Positions 8,157-14,329 of a stretch of DNA of 14,329 nucleotides are shown here, one piece after another. The notes below the pieces were generated by a model that did not search any database, was not told the origin of the DNA, and saw nothing but the letters and a program-made list of their open reading frames with translations. The number at the start of each line of letters is the position of its first letter. Position 1 is the stretch's first letter. Source of the DNA: an uncultured Clostridia bacterium (lineage in GTDB: Bacteria; Bacillota; Clostridia; TANB77; CAG-508); assembly GCA_944391895.1 (NCBI GenBank), contig CALXVF010000014.1, forward strand, positions 1 through 14,329, in the 5' to 3' direction. The position numbers and the translations under genes are program-made.

Positions 8157-8249
8157 TAATTGTATATTATAGATTTTGCAGGCACACGCAGCTTGGAGGG
8201 ACTAGAAGTCCCGACAGCAAGTGCCAAAAAATCTTATAATATACAATTA
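8157..8249. repeat. 93-bp inverted-repeat element with nested GC-rich hairpin
   Basis: The outer arms 8157-8171 and 8235-8249 are perfect 15-base inverted copies (taattgtatattata). After a one-base bulge the pairing continues with GATTTT (8172-8177) against AAAATC (8228-8233), then GGCAC (8181-8185) against GTGCC (8221-8225), with a small internal loop between. At the centre GGGAC (8198-8202) pairs with GTCCC (8208-8212) around TAGAA. The interior is much richer in GC than its surroundings. I find no open reading frame in it. It lies between the GH15 gene and radA, so it may stop transcription, although no T-run follows it. The form fits a small palindromic or MITE-like repeat. The 12-mer ATATACAATTAC at its right end (8239-8250) recurs at 8260-8271 over the GH15 stop codon. 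Confidence 0.8.
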
Positions 8250-8271
8250 CAAAAATACTATATACAATTAC
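8239..8271. repeat. Pair of 12-bp direct repeats at the right end of the inverted-repeat element
   Basis: ATATACAATTAC occurs at 8239-8250 and again at 8260-8271, separated by nine bases. The first copy is part of the right arm of the inverted repeat. The second covers the TAA stop codon of the GH15 gene (8268-8270). It could be the remains of an earlier element end or of slippage. Confidence 0.6.
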
Positions 8272-10241
8272 TTTTTCCCCTTCAAATACACCAATAGTTC
8301 AATAAATACTGCATGAGACCAAGCCAAACCTATAACCCATTTTTCATTAAGGTCGCTATTTGATTGTTCTGCTAAAAATCCATTGGGTGTTGCACTTTGA
8401 ACTATAAAATTCAAACATTCATTAGCTCTTTTCTTGTCTCCTACTGCATTAAAATACAATCCCATCCAACCAGTAGCTATTATCCAAGGATTATTTCCAC
8501 CTAAATATCCATCGCCTTGATATCTTAAGTATCCTCCTGAGTATGTTCTTAATGTCATATTAATTTGCTCTATTGTATTTTTCATTAATTTATCATTCAT
8601 ATCCAATACTCTAAATGGGAATAATGCTGCTACAACACTTATATCTACCATTCTATCAGTTGTATTTCTTAGTAAAACATTCATATGTTTATCTACTAAG
8701 TTATCTAATATATATTTTTTAGTTTCTCTTTTGTACTCCTCCAATTTTTTCTTACATTTTATCATATCATCTTGTTTTAATCTGTTTTTATCATACAATT
8801 CATGTACTTCATTGTATACTTTAATCATTGAGTCAAATGCCGAATATATTGCAGATAAAGAATATAAATGTATACCTTCTGTATTTTCCCAAAGATCATA
8901 ACTTGGATGTTTATATATTTCATCTCTTTCTTTATAATTATAATCTTTTTCTAATTCCATTCTAACAAAATCTTCTGTTTCTTCTTTGCCTAAAATATTA
9001 TCCATGTACTTTTCTAGGAATTTTGTTGCTTTTTCTAACATTTTTAAATTATCTTTTAAGAATCTCTTATCTTTTTTTCCTGTCTTTTTAGCCATTACTT
9101 CGAAATGTCTATATGCTCCATAAACAACTGTTGCCGTCTCATCAATTTGATATCCCCAACATGGTGCAAGTCTTCCATCTGTATAAAATCTTTGTTCCCA
9201 CATTCCATTCTTTTCTTGCGTTTTCCTTAAAAAGTTTTCATATAGCTTTTTTGTCATATTTTCAAATCCAATAAAGTCTAATGCTTTATACACAAGAACT
9301 GAATCTCTTGGCCAGCAGTATGCATATCTACCAGATTTATCTCTTTCTTCATCTACTTCTACAGATGCAGATATACCACCAGTTCTCTCATTTATTAATA
9401 ATGCCATTAAAAGAATTGTTCTTTTATATATTTGAATTATTTTATCAATATAATCTGAACCATCAGGTTTTAAATTCAATGTATCGTGGTCTTCTACATA
9501 TTTTCTCCAATGTCTTACAACCTTATTTATTTCTTTATTTACATCAATTCTTCTAACTTTGTCTATTTCTTCCTGAATTTCAGTTAAACTATCATCTCCT
9601 GAAGATATATATATATACATACAAAATTCTCTAGTTTCGCCTGGTTTTATAGTTCCTAAATCATAGCTTATTGCTGAATCTGAACTCATTCCAATATAAT
9701 CTTTATCATATATATTTCCTGAACCAATACTTCCTTCTACATTATTTAATTGATGACTATACAATTTTTCTTTAGAAAATGTAGCACAAGTATAATTATG
9801 ACTATATTGTATTAATGCATTATTTGAAATCATTCCACCAGCCGTATTATTATATGATGAAAATACCTTTGAATGTACTAAAAATTTCAAATCCAAGTCT
9901 ATATTATTATCATTTTTGAAAATATATTTTTTAAGTAATATATCTTGACTTATCATAGCACAGTCTATTTGCTTCACTTTTAAATTAAAATATGTATTCT
10001 CTATATCTGTAATTAATACATTTGTGTCATCTTCATAATATTGGCTATATTTATTATTTACGTCATTATGTAAATAAATAATATTTGAATCATTTATTTT
10101 TATTCCTATATGATAAAAATCTGAATATTGCATATAATCTGGAGAAGGATAATATAATCTTAATAATTCTCCATATTTGCTATATGTGGCTATTAAATCT
10201 TTGTTTCCTATAAAGGCATCATTATAATATTTTTTCTTCAT
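8268..10241 (-). CDS. Glycoside hydrolase family 15 (glucoamylase/glucodextranase type)
   Basis: GH15 enzymes release glucose from the non-reducing ends of alpha-glucans by inversion. The 657-aa protein has the two-part bacterial layout: an N-terminal beta-sandwich domain (about 1-245) and a C-terminal (alpha/alpha)6 barrel (about 265-657). Visible motifs are YCWPRDS with Trp310 and Asp313, GMWEQRFYTDG and QIDETATVVYGAY in the substrate pocket. YDLWEN has Glu452 at the usual general-acid position, and GFLAEQ has Glu625 at the usual general-base position, followed by GLAWSHA. Both catalytic acids are present, so it should be active. There is no signal peptide or membrane segment, so it probably acts in the cytoplasm on glycogen or imported malto- or isomalto-oligosaccharides. 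Substrate linkage cannot be read from sequence alone. ATG 10241 has AAGGAG upstream, overlapping the stop region of the preceding gene 12 bases away. Trehalase-like GH15 members are an alternative. Confidence 0.93.
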   Translation of the reverse strand: MKKKYYNDAFIGNKDLIATYSKYGELLRLYYPSPDYMQYSDFYHIGIKINDSNIIYLHNDVNNKYSQYYEDDTNVLITDIENTYFNLKVKQIDCAMISQDILLKKYIFKNDNNIDLDLKFLVHSKVFSSYNNTAGGMISNNALIQYSHNYTCATFSKEKLYSHQLNNVEGSIGSGNIYDKDYIGMSSDSAISYDLGTIKPGETREFCMYIYISSGDDSLTEIQEEIDKVRRIDVNKEINKVVRHWRKYVEDHDTLNLKPDGSDYIDKIIQIYKRTILLMALLINERTGGISASVEVDEERDKSGRYAYCWPRDSVLVYKALDFIGFENMTKKLYENFLRKTQEKNGMWEQRFYTDGRLAPCWGYQIDETATVVYGAYRHFEVMAKKTGKKDKRFLKDNLKMLEKATKFLEKYMDNILGKEETEDFVRMELEKDYNYKERDEIYKHPSYDLWENTEGIHLYSLSAIYSAFDSMIKVYNEVHELYDKNRLKQDDMIKCKKKLEEYKRETKKYILDNLVDKHMNVLLRNTTDRMVDISVVAALFPFRVLDMNDKLMKNTIEQINMTLRTYSGGYLRYQGDGYLGGNNPWIIATGWMGLYFNAVGDKKRANECLNFIVQSATPNGFLAEQSNSDLNEKWVIGLAWSHAVFIELLVYLKGKK

Positions 10242-10253
10242 TTGCTACTCTCC

Positions 10254-11909
10254 TTATTTATTTTTCATAATTTCTATTATTTGTTTTCGTAAATCGTTTA
10301 CTTTATTATTTAATTTTATCATATCTACATCTGCATTAGAAGATATTCTTATATTTTCTTTTAAGCTGTGTTTCATATCTTCTATTTCATCTTCTAGAGC
10401 TTGCATTTTTTCAATTATGTCTATTCTTGCTTGTTGTTTTTCTATTGGATTTCTGCATACTTGAGCTTTACTTAAGTTTTCATCTAGTTCATATTCTTCT
10501 CCATATTTAGCAATCGTTACACCAACACCAGTATTTTCTTCTATCTTTTGTTTTAATGTTTCTTGCGCTTCTGGTTCTCCATGAACTAAGAAAATATGCT
10601 TTGGCATCATACTTGTAAACGAATATACAAAATTTAAAAGCCACTCTTGGTCTGCATGTCCTGAATATCCTTCTATATATTCAATTCTAGCTTTTACCGC
10701 AAATTCTTCCCCTAATATTTTTACTTTCTTTTCCCCATCTACTATTCTTCTACCTAAAGTTCCTGGTGCTTGATATCCAACAAAAAGTATTGTACTTTTT
10801 GGATTCCAAATATTATGTTTTAAATGATGTTTTATTCTTCCTACATCACACATACCACTTGCTGAAATTATAATACATGGTTCATCTGACATATTTAATG
10901 CTTTTGATTCTTCTACTGATTGTGTAAAAGATAAACCTGGGAAGTCCAGTGGATTATCTCCTCTTTTTATGAATTCTTGAACTTCTGGCTTAAATAAATC
11001 CATATTTTTTTCAAACACTTCAGTTGCTGATGTTGCAAGTGGACTATCTACATATACTTTTGCTTTCATTAAAGTATCATATTCTTTAGCAAAAGCTTCA
11101 TCATTTTTTCTTTGTTCCTTAATTTTATCTAGTTCAAATAAAATCTCTTGAGTTCTACCTACTGCAAATGATGGAATTACAACTGTTCCTCCATTTTCTA
11201 ATGTTTCTGAAACTACATCTAGGAATATAGAAGCTTTTTTATCATTTTTTAAATGCAATCTATTTCCATAAGTAGATTCCATAACAAGATAATCTGCACT
11301 TTCAATCATTGTTGGACTAGATAACAAAGGTATATCATTATTACCAATATCTCCACTGAATACTATCTTTTTTGTTTCATTATTTTCTGTAATCCAAACT
11401 TCTATAATACTTGAACCTAGCATATGTCCTGCGTCATTGAATCTAACAGAAATATTTTGGTCTATTGGCACAATATTATCATATTCAACTTCTCTAAAAA
11501 CTTCCATAGAGTTTTCTGCGTCTTCTACTGTATAAAGTGGTTCTATTGGCTTTTGACCATTTCTTTTTCTTTTTTTATTTTTTATTTCATTTTCTGTTTC
11601 TTGAATATGTCCACTATCTGGAAGCATAATACTGCATAAATCACATGTTGCTTTTGTTGCATATATTGGATTTCTATATCCTTCTTTATACAATTTTGGA
11701 ATTCTTCCAGAATGGTCAATGTGAGCATGTGTAAGTAACATAAAATCTATGCTATTTACATCATATTCAAATGGTTCATCATTTAGTAATTCTTCTTCGT
11801 ATTTTCCTTGATGTAATCCACAATCAACTAAAAATCTTTTTCCAGCTCCTTCTACTAAAAAGTTTGAGCCTGTTACTGTTTGAGTTGCTCCTAAAAAAGT
11901 AATTTTCAT
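10254..11909 (-). CDS. Beta-CASP metallo-beta-lactamase-fold nuclease-like protein
   Basis: The 551-aa protein belongs to the bacterial branch of the CPSF/Ysh1-like beta-CASP group (COG1236 type), metal-dependent hydrolases thought to cut RNA. Metal-site motifs are complete: HAHIDH at 61-66, His162 in GHMLGS and Asp187 in FSGDIGN. The beta-CASP insert shows ESTYGNR (211-217), VVIPSFAVGRTQE (243-255), YVDSPLA, SASGMCDVGR (349-358) and GYQAPGTLGR. The C-terminal SGHAD (416-420) and VHGE (442-445) complete the active site. No membrane or export signal is seen. Residues about 490-551 form a charged, heptad-like helix tail (ALEDEIEDMKHSL), which could mediate oligomer or partner binding. ATG 11909 has AAAGGA seven bases upstream. 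It sits 25 bases after the coiled-coil gene and 12 before GH15, pointing to one operon. The RNA target is unknown, and this is not RNase J by motif layout. Confidence 0.92.
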   Translation of the reverse strand: MKITFLGATQTVTGSNFLVEGAGKRFLVDCGLHQGKYEEELLNDEPFEYDVNSIDFMLLTHAHIDHSGRIPKLYKEGYRNPIYATKATCDLCSIMLPDSGHIQETENEIKNKKRKRNGQKPIEPLYTVEDAENSMEVFREVEYDNIVPIDQNISVRFNDAGHMLGSSIIEVWITENNETKKIVFSGDIGNNDIPLLSSPTMIESADYLVMESTYGNRLHLKNDKKASIFLDVVSETLENGGTVVIPSFAVGRTQEILFELDKIKEQRKNDEAFAKEYDTLMKAKVYVDSPLATSATEVFEKNMDLFKPEVQEFIKRGDNPLDFPGLSFTQSVEESKALNMSDEPCIIISASGMCDVGRIKHHLKHNIWNPKSTILFVGYQAPGTLGRRIVDGEKKVKILGEEFAVKARIEYIEGYSGHADQEWLLNFVYSFTSMMPKHIFLVHGEPEAQETLKQKIEENTGVGVTIAKYGEEYELDENLSKAQVCRNPIEKQQARIDIIEKMQALEDEIEDMKHSLKENIRISSNADVDMIKLNNKVNDLRKQIIEIMKNK

Positions 11910-11934
11910 AATTTTATCCTTTCGTTCTTTATTA

Positions 11935-13431
11935 TTATTTAGTAAATATTTTTACCTTTTTTGTTTTTCTAATTTGAACACTACTTCCTTTTTGAAGATT
12001 AATATAATTTGTACTATCCAACATATCTCCATCATAAATTTCAGAAATTAGTTTTCCATCTTTTACTTCTAGTCTTAATGACAAATCCTCTAGTTTTATG
12101 TTTTTTGTTTCAAATAGACTCTTTAACAATGCATAATCAGTATCTTTGTTATTTGATATAGGAGTAATTAAATTAGTTTCCATTCCTTTTTGGATCACAA
12201 CACTTTCTATATCTTCAAAATTCATTTTGTCTTTCATAAGCGTTTTTGATGTTAAAGGCAAATATTTTAAATATCTTATTTCATAAAGATAATCCATCAC
12301 TTTTTCTGATAATTCTTCTTTTTCTATTTTTTTCTTGAACTCACATAAAAAAATTTCCTGAAGTTTTTGTATGTCTAAAATTTCTAAATTCTCATAATAA
12401 TTAATTTTTTCTTCCAGTTCACTTTTTATTTTAACGAACTCAATTGGATTTTGATATTTATTACTTTTCTCTATTTCTTCCATTAATTCGTTTCTTTCTT
12501 TTTGTAGCATTTCTTCATAGTGACTAATACTAAAAATCTTTTTTTCATTTGGCAATGTTCTATTTTTCTCTAAATACTCTTTTCTTAGGTCATCTGGATT
12601 ATTTAAAACTTCATCTATTTCTTTTATCCTATTTAGCATTTTCTTTTTGTTGTTACTTATATTTTCAATAAAATTTTTCTGATCTTGCATTTCTTTTAAG
12701 GATTGTTTATCTTTTTGCAATTCCTCTTGTAACTTTTTGCTTTGATTTTCGTCATATTCTAAATAAAATCTTAATGCAACTTTTTGCATTTCTTCATATA
12801 ATTCTTTATCTAACATTTTTTTCAGATTAGATATATTTGAAGAATTTATTTTTGAAACATATTCTTCTCCTAAAAGGTAAATTAAATCTGTGTATACAAT
12901 ATTGCAATCTAAGTTCTCTATTTCATTTATAACTTGTGACCATGAAAAGCCGTTAAAATCTCTTATAACCTCTGAATAAGCTATACATTTTCCTATTTGA
13001 ATAGTCATAAGCATTGCTTTATCCCCTAAAGCTAAATTAGGATTTATTTTTTCTATTCCTGCTCTTATAACACTATATAATACAACTTTCTCATTAGGAA
13101 AAAATATAACTTTTTGTTCATTATTATATTTATTATCTGGCTCTTCTTCTAAAATCTTACATCTCGATTTAGTAAGTTCTTTTTCTAATAAAGAATTAGG
13201 TTTTGCAATTTCTATTTCCTTGCAATATTTTCTTACGATATCTATTATATTTTGCATGAAATCGTCTTTTTTTGGAACTTCTCTTTTTACAGTTTCATAA
13301 TCATCATATGCTCCTTCTACCTTATAAAGCATACTAAGCAAAAGGTTTTGAGCCTCTTTCTCAAACCTTTTGCTTTCAGCTAATTCTTCTAATTCTTCAT
13401 TATAATCTTTCTTTAAAAGCTTTGCTTTCAC
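11935..13431 (-). CDS. Unrecognised coiled-coil protein, translationally linked to ftsK
   Basis: I do not recognise this family. The 498-aa product is rich in Lys, Glu, Asn and Ile, with no signal peptide or membrane segment. A helical N-terminal half (1-225) contains a less charged core at about 108-190 (…VVLYSVIRAGIEKINPNLALGDKAML…, GFSWSQVINEI). Residues about 227-350 are a long predicted coiled coil (SKKLQEELQKDKQSLKEMQD). A C-terminal stretch at about 455-498 looks beta-rich (LRLEVKDGKLISEIYDGDML) and ends in a basic tail. Start choice: an ATG at 13455 would overlap ftsK by 23 bases and has no ribosome binding site. GTG 13431 has AAGGAG with six bases between and begins one base after the ftsK stop, so I prefer it. 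That spacing implies translational coupling to ftsK, and a role near chromosome translocation is a guess from position only. Confidence 0.8.
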   Translation of the reverse strand: MKAKLLKKDYNEELEELAESKRFEKEAQNLLLSMLYKVEGAYDDYETVKREVPKKDDFMQNIIDIVRKYCKEIEIAKPNSLLEKELTKSRCKILEEEPDNKYNNEQKVIFFPNEKVVLYSVIRAGIEKINPNLALGDKAMLMTIQIGKCIAYSEVIRDFNGFSWSQVINEIENLDCNIVYTDLIYLLGEEYVSKINSSNISNLKKMLDKELYEEMQKVALRFYLEYDENQSKKLQEELQKDKQSLKEMQDQKNFIENISNNKKKMLNRIKEIDEVLNNPDDLRKEYLEKNRTLPNEKKIFSISHYEEMLQKERNELMEEIEKSNKYQNPIEFVKIKSELEEKINYYENLEILDIQKLQEIFLCEFKKKIEKEELSEKVMDYLYEIRYLKYLPLTSKTLMKDKMNFEDIESVVIQKGMETNLITPISNNKDTDYALLKSLFETKNIKLEDLSLRLEVKDGKLISEIYDGDMLDSTNYINLQKGSSVQIRKTKKVKIFTK

Positions 13432-13432
13432 T

Positions 13433-14329
13433 TTATTCTCCTTCGTTCGATTCATTATCTGCTTTTGATAAGTTTGTGTCTTCTGGGGCCATTTTTAATT
13501 CTTCCCATCTTTCTTTAGACATAAGCACCTCTCTTGGTTTACTTCCTTGATATCCAGAAATGACACCTCTTTGTTCCATTTGGTCTATAATTCTTCCTGC
13601 TCTTGCATATCCGACTTTAAATCTTCTTTGTATAAATGATGTTGATGCTTGTCCTGTTTCTACAACTAATTCTATTGCTTCATTTAATAATGGATCTGTA
13701 TCATCCTCATCATCTTCATCTAATTCTCCTTTTTCTGGAGCTCCACTACTTTCTATTGATTCTATTATATTTTCATCATATTGTGTTTCTCCATCTTTCT
13801 TCAAGAATTTCACAATATTTTCAACTTCTTTATCTGATATGAATGCACCTTGAATTCTTACTGGTTTTGGTGCACCTGATGGATAGAATAGCATATCTCC
13901 TTTTCCAAGAAGCTTTTCTGCTCCTGCTCCATCTAGTATTGTTCTTGAATCTACTTGAGATGAAACTGCGAAAGCTATTCTTGATGGAATATTTGCTTTG
14001 ATTATTCCAGTGATAACATCTACTGAAGGTCTTTGCGTTGCAATTACTAAGTGCATTCCAGCAGCTCTTGCCATTTGTGCCAATCTACAAATTGCATCTT
14101 CTACATCTTTTGCTGCAACCATCATTAAATCTGCAAGCTCGTCAATTATAATTACTATTTGTGGTAATTTATAATTGCCCTCTTTTTCTGCAAGTTCATT
14201 ATAGCCTTTCATGTCTCTAACTTTCTTTTCAGCAAATAAGCTATATCTTTTAACCATTTCCTGAACAGCCCAAGCTAATGCACCTGCTGCTTTTTTAGGA
14301 TCTGTTACAACTGGAATTAAAAGATGTGG
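13433..14329 (-). CDS. ftsK: FtsK/SpoIIIE-family DNA translocase, N-terminus cut by window edge
   Basis: The frame is open to the right edge, giving 298 visible residues of a protein usually about 750-900 aa long. The membrane segments and Walker A lie outside. Visible first is PHLLIPVVTDPKKAAGALAW, a hallmark of the motor domain. Then come Walker B IVIIIDELADLMM, the RLAQMARAAGMHLVIATQRPSVDVITG stretch, the arginine-rich IPSRIAFAVSS segment and LLGKGDMLF. After an acidic linker (GELDEDDEDDTD) the C-terminal winged-helix gamma domain (DPLLNEAIELVVETG, RRFKVGYARAGRIIDQME) would read polar guide sequences on DNA. The protein pumps double-stranded DNA through the closing septum. Without the N-terminus I cannot separate FtsK from SpoIIIE or a soluble SftA-like form. 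ATG 14257 is an internal methionine, not the start. Confidence 0.96.
   Translation of the reverse strand, partial: PHLLIPVVTDPKKAAGALAWAVQEMVKRYSLFAEKKVRDMKGYNELAEKEGNYKLPQIVIIIDELADLMMVAAKDVEDAICRLAQMARAAGMHLVIATQRPSVDVITGIIKANIPSRIAFAVSSQVDSRTILDGAGAEKLLGKGDMLFYPSGAPKPVRIQGAFISDKEVENIVKFLKKDGETQYDENIIESIESSGAPEKGELDEDDEDDTDPLLNEAIELVVETGQASTSFIQRRFKVGYARAGRIIDQMEQRGVISGYQGSKPREVLMSKERWEELKMAPEDTNLSKADNESNEGE
13438..13443 (-). promoter_or_regulatory. Ribosome binding site inside the ftsK end, fixing the GTG start of the coiled-coil gene
   Basis: AAGGAG on the minus strand lies in the last codons of ftsK, six bases before GTG 13431. It argues for the 498-aa form and for translational coupling across the one-base gap. 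Confidence 0.7.

Noticed and set aside
8073..8250. A possible short CRISPR array from the repeated attgtatattata units
   Set aside because: There are only two direct copies, the third is inverted, the intervening segments resemble each other, and no cas gene is visible.
10254..11909. RNase J identity for the beta-CASP protein
   Set aside because: The motif order, GATQTVTGS start and SASGMCDVGR segment match the COG1236 CPSF-like branch rather than RNase J.
13432..13455. ATG 13455 as start of the coiled-coil protein
   Set aside because: It has no ribosome binding site and overlaps ftsK, whereas GTG 13431 has AAGGAG at six bases.
13560..13853. Two overlapping plus-strand open frames opposite the FtsK linker
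   Set aside because: Low-complexity Ser, His and Leu runs arise from antisense reading of the acidic GAT/GAA-rich linker of FtsK.
1..14329. A variant genetic code with TGA read as tryptophan
   Set aside because: None of the visible genes ends in TGA, but none has internal TGA either, and tryptophan is written TGG, so the standard code explains everything.

Overview
The window is about 70% A+T. Every gene I can support lies on the minus strand, so transcription runs from the right edge to the left edge. Gene content (radA-disA pair, RecD2 helicase, ComF, FtsK/SpoIIIE translocase), strong AAGGAG-type ribosome binding sites and A/T-ending codons suggest a low-GC Bacillota, probably a clostridial gut-type anaerobe. 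I cannot name a genus. Stop codons are mostly TAA with one TAG, and all genes read cleanly in the standard code.

Layout in transcription order: (1) the C-terminal part of an FtsK/SpoIIIE DNA translocase (13433-14329, cut by the right edge), one base from an unrecognised 498-aa coiled-coil protein that probably starts at GTG 13431; then a beta-CASP/metallo-beta-lactamase nuclease-like protein (10254-11909) and a cytoplasmic GH15 glucoamylase-type enzyme (8268-10241). Gaps of 1 to 25 bases, each filled by the next gene's ribosome binding site, make this look like one operon. (2) A 238-base noncoding spacer (8030-8267) holding a striking AT-rich 93-bp inverted repeat with a GC-rich nested hairpin inside it, plus what looks like a decayed half copy beside radA. 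(3) radA, disA and a membrane-anchored cyclophilin-type peptidyl-prolyl isomerase (4749-8029), closely packed, ended by a GC-rich hairpin at 4714-4740 that looks like an intrinsic terminator. (4) recD2, comF and a KAP-family P-loop NTPase cut by the left edge (1-4678).

The shared theme is DNA maintenance: FtsK moves chromosome ends, RadA migrates recombination branches, DisA scans DNA and makes c-di-AMP, RecD2 unwinds DNA, and ComF belongs to a family needed for DNA uptake. The GH15 enzyme and cyclophilin do not fit that theme. I do not see a complete new system. The parts most worth following are the inverted-repeat element at 8157-8249, the KAP NTPase at the left edge and the unknown coiled-coil protein behind ftsK. 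Four published-style longest-ORF starts need shortening or care: recD2, the cyclophilin, the coiled-coil protein and the KAP gene.
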